Origin: Rhodothermus profundi
GTDB taxonomy: Bacteria; Bacteroidota; Rhodothermia; Rhodothermales; Rhodothermaceae
Reading direction: 5' to 3'
DNA length: 64,000 nucleotides
NCBI RefSeq assembly: GCF_900142415.1
Contig: NZ_FRAU01000004.1
Coordinates: forward strand, 186,001-250,000
Shown in pieces: positions 23,400 to 33,872 of this stretch (positions within the stretch are counted from its first letter, which is position 1; every line of letters starts with the position of its first letter). Both the position numbers and the translations under genes were made by a program. The notes under the pieces are model-generated. The model had not been told where the DNA came from, did not search any database, and saw nothing but the letters and a program-made list of their open reading frames with translations.

Positions 23400-26252
23400 A
23401 TGCGACGCACCCTGATTGAGCGGCTGGTTGCCACCGCTGTTTTTCTATATGCGCTGGTTCTCTACGGCCTGACCATCGCGCCTACGGTCTCATTCTGGGA
23501 CTCGGGCGAGTTTATCGCCAGCGTCTTTGGCCTGGAGGTCATGCATCCACCAGGCGCCCCCTTCTACATGTTGGTAGCGCGGCTCTTTTCAATGCTGGCC
23601 CCGTCGCGCGAGCTGGTGGCCCTGACCGTCAACTGGGTTTCCGCGCTTTCGAGTGCCGTTACGGTTCTGTTGACGCACCTGATCATTGTGCGCCTGATCC
23701 GTCACTGGCAACCGCCCGCCGACAAACGGTCGTGGACAGACGACTTTATCGCACTGGCAGGCGGGGTGGTGGGCGCCTGCACGTTCGCGGTAACCGACTC
23801 GTTCTGGTTCAACGCCGTTGAAGCCGAAGTATACGCGCTGTCCATGCTCTTTACGGCCCTGGTCGTATGGCTGGGCCTGCGGTGGAGCGAACAGGCAACG
23901 CTAGAAGTCGCTACGTTGCGGCGGGGCGGCACCCTTTCCGGGCTGGCAGCCAATCGCTATCTGGTCCTGATCGCTTATCTGTTTGGGCTGGCCATTGGCG
24001 TACATCTGCTCAGTCTCCTGGCCCTGTTTTTCGTAGCCCTGCTGGTCTTCTTTACAGAATTTGAGCGACCGGAATGGACCCCCACGCAACGAGGGCTTCG
24101 CATCCTGGGCGCCCTGGTAGTTTCTGCCCTCATCTTTCTGGCCATTTATCCGGGCATCATTCAGGAACTACCGAACTGGGCGGGCAAGAGCGGCGACCCA
24201 CTGCTGTTTGGGCTGACCGTGCTGGCCCTGGTAGTAGCGGGCGTATACTACACCCACCGGCAACGTAAGCCCGCTGCTAATCTGGCCATGCTCTGCCTGG
24301 CCATGATCTTGCTGGGGTACTCAAGCTATGCGCTTATCATCATTCGAAGCAGCGTCGATCCGCCCATTGACCTAAATGACCCGGAAACGCCCCAGGCTTT
24401 CGTCTCTTACCTGAAACGTGAGCAGTACGGCGAAACCCCACTGCTGCGCGGCGCCACCTACAATAATCAGACGGGACAGATTGATCCCTCCCGCACGGTA
24501 CTCTTCCCTCGCCGATGGTCACCAGATCCCAATCACCTGCGCGTTTACGCTCAGTACAGCTCCGACCTCGACTTTTTCCTGCGCTACCAGCTCGGCCACA
24601 TGTACGTGCGCTACTTCTTGTGGAATTTTGTCGGCAAGGCTAGCGACGTGCAGGATGCTCCGGCCATCACCGGATTTCTGCCAGGCGAAAAGGATCTGTA
24701 CTTCTTCCAGACACCCAGCGAGCGTGCTGCACGTAACGTCTACTACGCCCTACCCTTGCTGCTGGGTCTGCTGGGCATGGCATTTCACTTCAACCGTGAC
24801 TGGCGGCGCGCTTTCAGCGTACTCATTCTGTTTCTCGTAACGGGCGTAGGCATCATTCTTTACTTGAACCAGACGCCCCTGCAACCCCGCGAGCGGGATT
24901 ACTCCTACGTTGGCAGCTTCTTCGCCTTCAGCCTGTGGGTAGGCATCGGAGCAGCTGGTCTGTTGGAGCTTGTCCGTGACCGGCTAAAAAATCAATCGTC
25001 TGCGCTTCAACGCTTTCTGCTCGGGGGCACGGCTACCGTAATCTTTGCAGCCGTCCCTCTGCACATGTTGCTGCAAAACTACGACGACCACGACCGCTCC
25101 GGCCGCTACGTAGCCCGCGACTACGCGTGGAATCTGCTCATGAGCCTCGATGAAAATGCGATTGTCTTTACCAACGGAGACAACGACACCTATCCGCTCT
25201 GGTATCTGCAGGAAGTGGAAGGCGTGCGCCAGGACGTGCGCGTGGCCAACCTGTCACTGCTGAATACCTCGTGGTACATCAAACAGCTCAAACATCAATG
25301 GGCCCGCAAGTCAGCCCCCCTGCCCATTTCACTGAGCGATGCGCAGATCGACCGTCTCAGCGTGGTGCCCTGGAATCCACGCGAAATCGAACTCCCCGTC
25401 CGCCTGAATCCTGCCACCGAGTATGAACGCCTGGGCATTGCGCCCGAAGACAGCAGTCGCGTCATGCGGCCCATGCGCTGGCGTCTGGAAGGACGGCCCT
25501 ACGCGCGTGACCTGCGTCTGCTTTATGCGGCGGACATTGCCGTGCTCGACATGCTCCGCTCCAACGCAGAAAACAACTGGGAGCGCCCTATTTACTTTGC
25601 CGTTACGGTCAGTCCGGACGGCCAGCTTAACCTGCAAAACTTCTTCCAGCTTGAAGGGCAGGCGTACCGCGTCGTGCCTATCCGGCATAACGTGACGCTT
25701 GGTCGCGTTGTCCCCTCAATTACCCTGGAGCGGCTCCAACGCTTCCGGTTCACCAATCTGGACAATCCGAACGTGTACTTTGATGAAAACATCCGCCGCA
25801 TGGTGGATAATTACCGAAGCATCTTTGCCCACATTGCCGTGCAACTGGCCGAACAGGGACTGGCTGCCAAAGGAGAGGCGCTGCTCGACACCCTCATGGT
25901 ACGCGTACCACTGGAGACCATTCCGGCTGATTTGCGCTCATACTACTTCTTAACGCAGGCATATCAGCAGGTCGGTGCTACAGAAAAAGCTGTAGCTATC
26001 TGGAAAAAAGCAGAACCCCTGGTGCTGTTCACGCTGCGCACGGCGCGCTCGCAACGTGAGGCTGATCTGGCGGCTCAGTTTGTGCAGATTATCCGCTTTA
26101 CCTATATGATGGCCGGCGACTATGAAGCCGCTGCCGCCTTCAGCAATCGCTTAGCGGAAGTGCTGGGGGACGACAGCTTCCGCAAAACGCCTGAAGAGCT
26201 ACGCCGGGAAATGGAAGAGTCGCTGTCAGCCCCCTCCCGCAACGATTCGTAG
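23400..26252 (+). CDS. DUF2723 (glycosyltransferase 117/TMEM260-like) membrane protein
   Basis: 950 residues from the ATG at 23400 (MRRTLIERL then a hydrophobic segment); the frame is open from 23310. The DUF2723 start is clear: PTVSFWDSGEFIASVFGLEVMHPPGAPFY, with the Asp-Ser-Gly-Glu and HPPG features of GT-C-type transferases. About 10-12 transmembrane segments follow, then RERDYSYVGSFFAFSLWVG. A soluble C-terminal region of ~400 residues includes TNGDNDTYPLWYLQEVEGVRQDVRV and TPR-like helices. The family is common in Bacteroidota and is related to protein O-mannosyltransferases, including vertebrate TMEM260. Probable glycan or protein glycosylation role. 5 bp from convergent ybeY. Confidence 0.88.
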   Translation: MRRTLIERLVATAVFLYALVLYGLTIAPTVSFWDSGEFIASVFGLEVMHPPGAPFYMLVARLFSMLAPSRELVALTVNWVSALSSAVTVLLTHLIIVRLIRHWQPPADKRSWTDDFIALAGGVVGACTFAVTDSFWFNAVEAEVYALSMLFTALVVWLGLRWSEQATLEVATLRRGGTLSGLAANRYLVLIAYLFGLAIGVHLLSLLALFFVALLVFFTEFERPEWTPTQRGLRILGALVVSALIFLAIYPGIIQELPNWAGKSGDPLLFGLTVLALVVAGVYYTHRQRKPAANLAMLCLAMILLGYSSYALIIIRSSVDPPIDLNDPETPQAFVSYLKREQYGETPLLRGATYNNQTGQIDPSRTVLFPRRWSPDPNHLRVYAQYSSDLDFFLRYQLGHMYVRYFLWNFVGKASDVQDAPAITGFLPGEKDLYFFQTPSERAARNVYYALPLLLGLLGMAFHFNRDWRRAFSVLILFLVTGVGIILYLNQTPLQPRERDYSYVGSFFAFSLWVGIGAAGLLELVRDRLKNQSSALQRFLLGGTATVIFAAVPLHMLLQNYDDHDRSGRYVARDYAWNLLMSLDENAIVFTNGDNDTYPLWYLQEVEGVRQDVRVANLSLLNTSWYIKQLKHQWARKSAPLPISLSDAQIDRLSVVPWNPREIELPVRLNPATEYERLGIAPEDSSRVMRPMRWRLEGRPYARDLRLLYAADIAVLDMLRSNAENNWERPIYFAVTVSPDGQLNLQNFFQLEGQAYRVVPIRHNVTLGRVVPSITLERLQRFRFTNLDNPNVYFDENIRRMVDNYRSIFAHIAVQLAEQGLAAKGEALLDTLMVRVPLETIPADLRSYYFLTQAYQQVGATEKAVAIWKKAEPLVLFTLRTARSQREADLAAQFVQIIRFTYMMAGDYEAAAAFSNRLAEVLGDDSFRKTPEELRREMEESLSAPSRNDS

Positions 26253-26257
26253 CATAC

Positions 26258-26683
26258 CTACAGCAACCCCACAGCCTGCAAGTAGCGATCTTCCAACTGG
26301 TGCATGCGCTTTCGGTCTTCAGGGGCGGCATCGTTGTAGCCCACAAGATGCAGCAGCCCATGCACCACGTAGCGACACGCCTCCTGCGTAAAGGTAGCGC
26401 CAAATTCAGCGTGGCGCTCCGCTGCCGTATCCAGATCCACGTAGATTTCGCCTTCTACGACGCCCGGGGTCTCGGTAAGCGGAAAAGAGAGCACGTCCGT
26501 GTTATAGTCATGCCCCAGGTACGTGCGGTTAAGTTCACGCACGACCGCATGATCGGCCAGCACCAGGCTCAAATAGCGCAAACGCACCCGTTCGCCCTCC
26601 AGCACAGCCTGCACCAGGCGTCGGATTAGCCTGCGGGGCAGTCGCCGGGAAGGATGGGCGTAAACAATTTCCAGTTCTTCCAT
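26258..26683 (-). CDS. ybeY: Endoribonuclease / rRNA maturation factor YbeY
   Basis: 141 residues, the usual size. LNRTYLGHDYNTDVLSFPL and GEIYVD lead to the zinc motif HGLLHLVGYND (HxxxHxxGxxH-type, the last position here in NDAAPEDRKRMHQLE). The Zn-dependent RNase acts in 16S rRNA 3'-end processing and 70S quality control. It lies 18 bp after the unknown 153-residue gene, in a reverse-strand group led by the cold-shock gene. Confidence 0.95.
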   Translation of the reverse strand: MEELEIVYAHPSRRLPRRLIRRLVQAVLEGERVRLRYLSLVLADHAVVRELNRTYLGHDYNTDVLSFPLTETPGVVEGEIYVDLDTAAERHAEFGATFTQEACRYVVHGLLHLVGYNDAAPEDRKRMHQLEDRYLQAVGLL

Positions 26684-26701
26684 TTCCGGCCAGCGCCTTC
26701 C

Positions 26702-27163
26702 TCACGACTCATCCAGGTCATTGAAAAGGGTCTCGCTCATTGAGAGCGCCACACTACTCATGATCATTTCAGGAGGGAGCTGCATGAAGTCGGCCGAGAG
26801 CAACCGTTCGTGCACGTTTGCATAAAGCGAGCAGCCTACTTCGCGTTCGACGACCAGACCGCTGACAAAGCCCTGCTGTCGCCCAAAAAAGATCACCTCA
26901 CCCAATTCCTGACTGGCCAGATAGCCAGTACATCCTTGAAGTTGCAGAAATGAACTGGGCGTGTAGACAGAAATCAGATTGGGAGGCATTACATTTTGCA
27001 AGGCGGAAGGGAGCGCTAAGGCGCGCTGAATCTCAAGCGTTAACCGCCGTCCACTTTCTGGATCAGCCAGCGAAAACCGAACACTGGAGCCCTCAATTTG
27101 CGGTGTTGCTGCCAGCGCAGCAGCAATCCGCTGAATATCTTCGTCCGAAAATGTGAACGCCAT
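26702..27163 (-). CDS. Conserved-looking cytoplasmic protein of unknown function
   Basis: 153 residues from the ATG at 27163; the frame extends upstream into a hairpin and is not credible there. Acidic, no membrane segments. It starts AFTFSDEDIQRIAAALAATP (helix), then FSLADPESGRRLTLEIQRA and LPSALQNVMPPNLISVYTP. It ends in an acidic tail, SMSETLFNDLDES. The spread of beta and alpha segments suggests one compact domain, but I recognise no family. It sits between the cold-shock gene and ybeY. A perfect 12-bp hairpin lies 11 bp upstream of its start codon. Confidence 0.6.
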   Translation of the reverse strand: MAFTFSDEDIQRIAAALAATPQIEGSSVRFSLADPESGRRLTLEIQRALALPSALQNVMPPNLISVYTPSSFLQLQGCTGYLASQELGEVIFFGRQQGFVSGLVVEREVGCSLYANVHERLLSADFMQLPPEMIMSSVALSMSETLFNDLDES

Positions 27164-27173
27164 GACCTTATCC

Positions 27174-27205
27174 CTATCTTGCAGCCCCTGACTGCTGCAA
27201 GATAG
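27174..27205 (-). repeat. Perfect 12-bp hairpin before the 153-residue gene
   Basis: CTATCTTGCAGC (27174-27185 on the plus strand) and its exact complement at 27194-27205 flank an 8-base loop. In the reverse-strand mRNA it stands between the cold-shock stop and the next ribosome-binding region, with no T-tract, so it is more likely a processing or translation-control structure than a terminator. Confidence 0.6.
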
Positions 27206-27241
27206 CCGCACGCCAGGCGAAAAACAATGCCTGCTTAATTT

Positions 27242-27535
27242 TCAGGAACGACTGACGGAATGAGAACGGGAGGACGACGTTTCAGATGCATGCGCGCTTG
27301 AAGCTGCTTTGCGCTGCACTTCATCAAGCGGGACAACATTGCGCGCATGGAGCCCTTTGGGACCTTCGTGCAGCTCGAACTCGACCACCTGGCCGGTGCG
27401 CAGTGTCTTAAACCGCCGCTCGCTAATGATCTGCGAGTAGTGGACAAAAATGTCGGCGCCTCCGTCCGGGTGTACAATGAAGCCATATCCTTTCTTTGCG
27501 TCAAACCACTTGACAACGCCACGACGTGGTGCCAT
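27242..27535 (-). CDS. Cold-shock domain RNA-binding protein
   Basis: 97 residues. The first ~68 form a CspA-type OB fold: GVVKWFDAKKGYGFI includes RNP1 and DIFVHYS is RNP2, followed by VVEFELHEGPKGLHARNVV. The last ~25 residues are a Ser/His/Arg-rich tail not found in minimal Csps. The protein should bind single-stranded RNA or DNA and act as an RNA chaperone. A strong sigma70-type promoter lies at 27649-27677, giving a ~107-base leader that can fold over the Shine-Dalgarno. Confidence 0.95.
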   Translation of the reverse strand: MAPRRGVVKWFDAKKGYGFIVHPDGGADIFVHYSQIISERRFKTLRTGQVVEFELHEGPKGLHARNVVPLDEVQRKAASSAHASETSSSRSHSVSRS

Positions 27536-27592
27536 GGGAGGCCTCCCTCAGTCTACGCTGAACATATTTCCCATCAAAAGCTTGGCCTCCCC
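27536..27592 (-). promoter_or_regulatory. Cold-shock gene leader with alternative pairing at the ribosome-binding site
   Basis: Directly before the ATG the mRNA reads GGGAGGCCTCCC (27547-27536), a palindrome containing the Shine-Dalgarno. A second copy, GGGGAGGCC (27592-27584), lies ~37 bases upstream and can pair with the same GGCCTCCC. Two mutually exclusive structures are possible. Confidence 0.45.
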
Positions 27593-27648
27593 GTCTCTCG
27601 ATGGCCGAGATGCCCGGGGACTACAGGCACAAGTCGCTGGCTACCAGT

Positions 27649-27677
27649 AAGATAGCCGCCGATTTTACCCTTGTCAA
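27649..27677 (-). promoter_or_regulatory. Strong sigma70-type promoter of the cold-shock gene
   Basis: Reverse-strand TTGACA (27677-27672, 6/6 consensus), exactly 17-bp spacer, TATCTT (27654-27649). Transcription should start near 27642. Confidence 0.75.
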
Positions 27678-27775
27678 TCTTTGCTTATTCTACACAGACG
27701 CGCCATTCTAATCAACCGATCATATAAAATTGCGCGAAAAGCGCAGGGAATGCCGACCTTTTGGCGTTAGCTTCG

Positions 27776-28732
27776 CTACGCCATTTTGCGCAGGTAGGCC
27801 ACCACCTGGCGCACATAGTCGGCCCGTAGCATGATGTAGAAGTGAATGCAGGGGACACCTGCTTCCAGCAACTCTTCGGCCTGCCGTCGTGCCCAGGCAA
27901 TACCAATCTCGGGGACATGCTCTGGCCGCGCTGCCTCCACTTCGGATGCCAATGCTTCTGGAATTTCGACGTGAAAGCGGCTGGGTAAAAGCTGCAAATG
28001 CCGTTTGCTGGTCAGGATCTTCAGCCCGGGAATAATGGGCACCTCAATACCTACCTCCCGGCATCGCTCTACAAACCGAAAGTAATGCCGGTTGTCGAAG
28101 AACATCTGGGTTGTGATATAGTGAGCGCCCGCTTCGACCTTACGTTTCAGGTGCATAATATCCCACGTCAGATTGGGCGCCTCACAGTGCTTTTCCGGAT
28201 AACCGGCTACGCCAATGCAAAAGTCAGTGGGGACAGCATCCTCCAGGGGCTCCAGATAAATACCCCGATTCATATTGGTGATCTGCCGCACCAGATCCAC
28301 GGCGTACTCGTTAACCGTTCGGTCGGGCGGGATAGGCTTCCGATAGTTGGGCGCATCCCCCCGCAGGGCCATGACGTTCTGAATGCCGAGATAGTGCAGT
28401 TCGATGAGCGCATCTTCGGTCTCTTCGCGCGTAAAGCCCCGGCAGAGCAGGTGCGGCACGGTCTCAATGCCAAAACGGCTTTTGATGGCAGCGCAGATCC
28501 CGATTGTTCCCGGACGTTTGCGCTTGACCCGGGGTTTCAGGGTGCCGTCTGGCAACTGCTCGTACTCCAGTTCAGCGGCATGGCTGGTAACATCGATAAA
28601 GGGCGGGTCAAACGGCATCAACTCTTCGACCACCGCCAGCACTTCATCCAGCGAACCGCCACGCCGCGGTGGAATGATTTCATAAGAAATCAGGGGACCC
28701 GTAGCTTGATCCAGAATCTCAATGACTTTCAT
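27776..28732 (-). CDS. metF: Methylenetetrahydrofolate reductase
   Basis: 318 residues with the MetF TIM-barrel pattern. YEIIPPRRG holds the N-terminal catalytic Glu. Further blocks are FIDVTSHA, ALRGDAPN (Asp near the folate), IGVAGYPEKH, LKRKVEAGAHYITTQMFFD and IPIIPGLKIL. It reduces 5,10-methylene-THF to 5-methyl-THF with FAD and NADH, feeding methionine synthesis. The 87-bp upstream gap contains a CAGGTT/AACCTG hairpin but no SAM-riboswitch consensus that I recognise. Confidence 0.95.
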   Translation of the reverse strand: MKVIEILDQATGPLISYEIIPPRRGGSLDEVLAVVEELMPFDPPFIDVTSHAAELEYEQLPDGTLKPRVKRKRPGTIGICAAIKSRFGIETVPHLLCRGFTREETEDALIELHYLGIQNVMALRGDAPNYRKPIPPDRTVNEYAVDLVRQITNMNRGIYLEPLEDAVPTDFCIGVAGYPEKHCEAPNLTWDIMHLKRKVEAGAHYITTQMFFDNRHYFRFVERCREVGIEVPIIPGLKILTSKRHLQLLPSRFHVEIPEALASEVEAARPEHVPEIGIAWARRQAEELLEAGVPCIHFYIMLRADYVRQVVAYLRKMA

Positions 28733-28819
28733 GGCAGAGCGACTGGACCTTACAAACGCCGCCTTCTACCGCGTTCGATCGGTCAGGTTCACCCCCAACC
28801 TGCATGGCAGCCTTATCTT

Positions 28820-29110
28820 TCAATTGCGTCGAAGCCAGAGATCTTCCACCCAGGCTTCGGGCAAGCCATCAGAGTGCCCTTCTTCAAAATGATACGCTGC
28901 TTGCGCGACCTGTTGAAGGACTGTTGCCCGAGGGGCTGCTACATGAACGGGTGCCCGATAGCGAGGACGCACCGTCCAGCCTCGAAGCGAAAAGTCTCGA
29001 TCAAAGGGGAGGGGACGCTCCGGAAAGAGAATGCGCCCGGCCGTTACCACAGCCCAGACCAGCATGAAAAACAGTATGGGCACAAAAACCAGCGCCGGCA
29101 GCAAGTACAT
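28820..29110 (-). CDS. Small membrane protein, function unknown
   Basis: 96 residues. One N-terminal transmembrane helix (MYLLPALVFVPILFFMLVWAVV) is followed by a soluble ~70-residue tail with FPERPLPFDRDFSLRGWTV and a helical LQQVAQAAYHFEEG. It starts 50 bp beyond the terminator of the respiratory operon, so it needs its own promoter or read-through. Codon use matches its neighbours. I cannot name a family. A remote link to the oxidase operon is possible but unsupported. Confidence 0.55.
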   Translation of the reverse strand: MYLLPALVFVPILFFMLVWAVVTAGRILFPERPLPFDRDFSLRGWTVRPRYRAPVHVAAPRATVLQQVAQAAYHFEEGHSDGLPEAWVEDLWLRRN

Positions 29111-29160
29111 GGCTCTGCCTGTTTTCTGTAAACACGCCTGGAGATCCCCTCAGGATCCAC

Positions 29161-29192
29161 AAAAAAGGGCGTCGTCCGATTGTCGACGCCCT
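29161..29192 (-). terminator. Terminator of the ACIII-caa3 operon
   Basis: Reverse-strand AGGGCGTCG (29192-29184) pairs with CGACGCCCT (29174-29166) around a 9-base loop, followed by a T6 tract (29166-29161, the first T closing the stem). It lies 25 bp after the coxD stop. Confidence 0.92.
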
Positions 29193-29216
29193 GCGTAATC
29201 CACAGGCATGTTCTGT

Positions 29217-29588
29217 TCAGGACCCAACCGCAGACGTTTCTACCTGCTCCATCTGCGGCCCTCGAATGGGTTCTCGGTCCAGGTTGCCGATATCGCCCCG
29301 ATACAGCATATCAAGGAGCGTAAACGCCAGAAAGACGCCCACCATCAGCAGGCCGATAATAAAGGCCAGCGCATTAACCGGACGGTCATACTTAAGCCCC
29401 ATGAAAAACAGCACGACAAGCGAGGCCTTGATCACGGCTATGCCGATGGCCAGCGGTACGTGCAGAAAATTGAAGACCCCGAGGTCTGCCTGGCCGGTCA
29501 GCGCCGTAATGACGGTCAGCGCTACCAGCGCGAGAAACACTTTGAGCAGCAGCGGTCGGGGAATAATGTGGTGTGTTGCGTGCGCCAT
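29217..29588 (-). CDS. coxD: caa3-type cytochrome c oxidase subunit IV
   Basis: 123 residues with three hydrophobic helices (VFLALVALTVITALTG; GIAVIKASLVVLFFMGLKYD; ALAFIIGLLMVGVFLAFTLLDML) and a His-rich start MAHATHHIIP. This is the small subunit IV of bacterial caa3/aa3 oxidases (COX4_pro family), which stabilises subunits I-III. It is the last gene of the respiratory operon, 19 bp after coxC and just before the terminator. Confidence 0.9.
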   Translation of the reverse strand: MAHATHHIIPRPLLLKVFLALVALTVITALTGQADLGVFNFLHVPLAIGIAVIKASLVVLFFMGLKYDRPVNALAFIIGLLMVGVFLAFTLLDMLYRGDIGNLDREPIRGPQMEQVETSAVGS

Positions 29589-29607
29589 GATGTCGTCTCT
29601 ATCCGCG

Positions 29608-30288
29608 TCAGTGAATCAGGTACAGTAGCGGAAACAGGAAAATCCAGATGATATCCACCAGGTGCCAGTACAGCGCCGATATTTCGACGGGCGTGTAGTA
29701 TTCGCTGCTAAAATCTCCGCGCTGCGCCCGGAGCGCAATCCAGGCCAACACGCCCATTCCTACCAGCACGTGCAATCCGTGAATGCCCGTCATCACGAAG
29801 TAAATGCTGAAGAACTGTCCGATATACGGAATTTGCAGTCCTTCGTAAGCATAGTTGCCTCCGGGGAAAATGTGGTGGTGGAATTTTTCGGAGTACTCGA
29901 AGTACTTCACCACCATGAACACCCCTGCCAGGGCAACCGTCAGCCAGAGGTTCTTCACCAGCCGTTTTTTATCGCCCAACTGCGCATAATGCACAGCCAG
30001 CGCGACGGTGTAGGACGAGGCCAGCAGCACAAGCGTGTTCAATCCACCCAATCGCCAGTCGAGCAACTTGCTGGCTGCCTGAAATACTTCGGGATGCCAG
30101 ACTCGGTAGATCGCATAGGCCACAAACATCCCGCTGAAGAGCAGGATTTCAGTGGCCAGAAAGATCCACATGCCGAGCTTGGCCGCATCGAACTGCTGCT
30201 CGGCCGAAACAAAGTGATGTTGCAGATACGGCGGATGGTGCACGTGCGCCTCCGCCTGGCCAGTTACGGCTTCCGAAGCTCCTGCCAT
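29608..30288 (-). CDS. coxC: Cytochrome c oxidase subunit III
   Basis: 226 residues with five or so transmembrane helices. Subunit III blocks: KLGMWIFLATEILLFSGMFVAY (with the membrane Glu), GGLNTLVLLASSYTVALA, YFEYSEKFHHH, FFSIYFVMTGIHGLHVLVGM, and YTPVEISALYWHLVDIIWIFLFPLLYL. It packs beside subunit I and supports turnover and proton uptake. Gene order coxB-coxA-coxC-coxD is the usual caa3 order. Confidence 0.95.
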   Translation of the reverse strand: MAGASEAVTGQAEAHVHHPPYLQHHFVSAEQQFDAAKLGMWIFLATEILLFSGMFVAYAIYRVWHPEVFQAASKLLDWRLGGLNTLVLLASSYTVALAVHYAQLGDKKRLVKNLWLTVALAGVFMVVKYFEYSEKFHHHIFPGGNYAYEGLQIPYIGQFFSIYFVMTGIHGLHVLVGMGVLAWIALRAQRGDFSSEYYTPVEISALYWHLVDIIWIFLFPLLYLIH

Positions 30289-30319
30289 CGTAACCTCCTG
30301 CGTTGGTCGTACACTCAGT

Positions 30320-32026
<1,707 letters not shown>

Positions 32027-32042
32027 GGCACCCTCCTTAGCA

Positions 32043-32993
32043 TTACTGCTGCTGCTTGATAAATTCGATTAGGGCGGCCACCTCACGCTCGCTCAGGGAA
32101 GCGTAGCTGGCCGGCATAACATTGGGATACCCCTGCACTACCCGAGCTCCGGGCTGCAGGATCGCTTCTCGAAGATAATTCTCATCAGCAACTGCTGTCG
32201 AACCATCCTCAAACGTCCGCGTGGACCCGAAAAGCCCTTTAAAAGTGGGCCCCACGAGACGCGACCCATCAATGCTGTGGCAGCTAAAACAGGCCTTTTC
32301 CCGATAAAGCCGTGCCCCTAACTCGGCCAGCGGCATATCTTCCGGAATGCCTGCGCTTTCGAGCCACTGCTCAAACTCCTCGCGCGGGTGCACAATCACT
32401 TTAGCCAGCATACCCGAATGCTGCGTGCCGCAGTACTCCGCGCAGAAAACGGTATACTCCCCGGGCTTGGTCGCCTCAAACCAGAGGGACGAGTAACGAT
32501 CAGGCAGTACATCCTGCTTAACGCGGAAGGCCGGCACGTAGAAGCTGTGAATCACGTCCACACTGGTCATGCGGAGCTTTACTGGCTGCCCCGCCGGCAC
32601 GTGCAACTCGTTGGTTGTTTTAACCCCGTTTGGATATTCAAATTCCCAGTACCACTGGTAACCGTACACCACAATCTCATAGGCATCCGGCGGAGCTGTG
32701 TACATTTTGATGAACACCCGGAATCCCCACGTAAAAACGATCAGCACCAGAATCGTGGGCACCACAATCCAGGCCAGTTCAACCACCTTCTTTTCCTTAA
32801 CGGGCTCTGGCACTTCATCGCGCCGGCGTCGCCGGTAACGCACGACAAAAAACGTCATAGCGCCAACGACGCCAATAAAAATCACCGTACTCACCAGCGC
32901 CCAGAACTGAAACAGACTGTCGACTTCCGGCGCTACGGAAGAAGCGGCTTCCGGTAACCAGGCTGTACTCTGCAACAGAATCATTGCTTGCAT
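32043..32993 (-). CDS. coxB: caa3 oxidase subunit II with fused cytochrome c domain
   Basis: 316 residues. Two transmembrane helices (residues ~30-52 and 72-96) precede the CuA cupredoxin. CuA ligands are His149, Cys184, Glu186 (backbone), Cys188, His192 and Met195. A C-terminal class I cytochrome c domain carries CFSCH at 235-239 and a likely distal Met in NVMPAS. The fused cytochrome defines caa3 and lets the oxidase take electrons directly from ACIII or a small carrier. 17 bp upstream of coxA. Confidence 0.97.
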   Translation of the reverse strand: MQAMILLQSTAWLPEAASSVAPEVDSLFQFWALVSTVIFIGVVGAMTFFVVRYRRRRRDEVPEPVKEKKVVELAWIVVPTILVLIVFTWGFRVFIKMYTAPPDAYEIVVYGYQWYWEFEYPNGVKTTNELHVPAGQPVKLRMTSVDVIHSFYVPAFRVKQDVLPDRYSSLWFEATKPGEYTVFCAEYCGTQHSGMLAKVIVHPREEFEQWLESAGIPEDMPLAELGARLYREKACFSCHSIDGSRLVGPTFKGLFGSTRTFEDGSTAVADENYLREAILQPGARVVQGYPNVMPASYASLSEREVAALIEFIKQQQ

Positions 32994-33014
32994 CTTTCCG
33001 AGGTTCGCTTCTGG

Positions 33015-33851
33015 TTAGCCGGCTGGATGGAGCGTCTCCTGCTGGCGCCGACGTTCTCGTCGCCAGAACAAAAACAGGGTGATGCCCAGCACCACCATCG
33101 TTACAACTCCTCCCAGCCGCATGATGTTAAAGGCATTTGCCACGTAAGAATTCTCGTTAGGATCATACTGGAAGCAGTAAAGCAACACCTGATCGATGAC
33201 TGTTCCCACCCTGCCTTCCGACGCTTCTACCAACGCCTTCCGCACGTCGCCCGGATCATGCTCCAGGCCGTACAGATAGCGCGAAATCTTTCCCTCACCA
33301 CTTAGAAAAATCAACGCGGCAGGGTGCGCAAACTGCTGTTTTTCGGGCACCCATCGAAAGTAAAACCCCACTGCGTCGGTCAGCGCCCGGATCGTTGTCG
33401 AGTCGCCTGTCAGAAAGTGCCATCCCGCACCTGCGGCTGGCTTACCGAGCATTTCCAGGTAATGGATCTTTTGCCGGCGGGCCTGCTCGGGCGTCTCCCG
33501 GTGGTTAAAGCTGACGGCCAGCACTTCAAACTGATCACCGGGCGTCCACGACATCTGCTGGAGCGTTCTGGTCAGCCCGTCCAGCACCAGATTACAGAGC
33601 ATCGGGCAGTCGTGGTACACCAGCGCCAGCAACACCGGACGCCGACCATCAAAGAACTCCCGGAGCGCTACCGGTTGCCCTTCTTCGTCAAAAAACGTCA
33701 GGTCCAGCGGAATGCGCGCGCCCAATTGCTCTTCAATGCCGACCCCCTCAAAAACAGCCAACTGCTGGCCACTTCGCTGGGCCCACGCCGAAAGCGCCCC
33801 CAACGCACTCAGACTCCACACCAACCACCACGCTTTACCCCACCACCGCAT
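33015..33851 (-). CDS. SCO1/SenC-family CuA assembly protein
   Basis: 278 residues. A signal peptide (ALGALSAWA), then a thioredoxin-like domain with the copper-binding CPMLC (82-86) and distal His176 (FAHPAA), the three SCO ligands. A C-terminal membrane helix (~243-265, GGVVTMVVLGITLFLFW) anchors it. SCO proteins deliver copper to, or reduce, the CuA site of subunit II, fitting its position directly upstream of coxB. An N-terminal extension (FEGVGIEEQLGARIPLDL) is typical of this SCO subgroup. Confidence 0.9.
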   Translation of the reverse strand: MRWWGKAWWLVWSLSALGALSAWAQRSGQQLAVFEGVGIEEQLGARIPLDLTFFDEEGQPVALREFFDGRRPVLLALVYHDCPMLCNLVLDGLTRTLQQMSWTPGDQFEVLAVSFNHRETPEQARRQKIHYLEMLGKPAAGAGWHFLTGDSTTIRALTDAVGFYFRWVPEKQQFAHPAALIFLSGEGKISRYLYGLEHDPGDVRKALVEASEGRVGTVIDQVLLYCFQYDPNENSYVANAFNIMRLGGVVTMVVLGITLFLFWRRERRRQQETLHPAG

Positions 33852-33872
33852 ATTTTGCTGCTCTGTCTGCTA

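Noticed and set aside
28733-28819. SAM-type riboswitch upstream of metF
   Set aside because: A CAGGTT/AACCTG hairpin is present, but none of the SAM-I or SAM-II core sequences can be matched and the leader is short.
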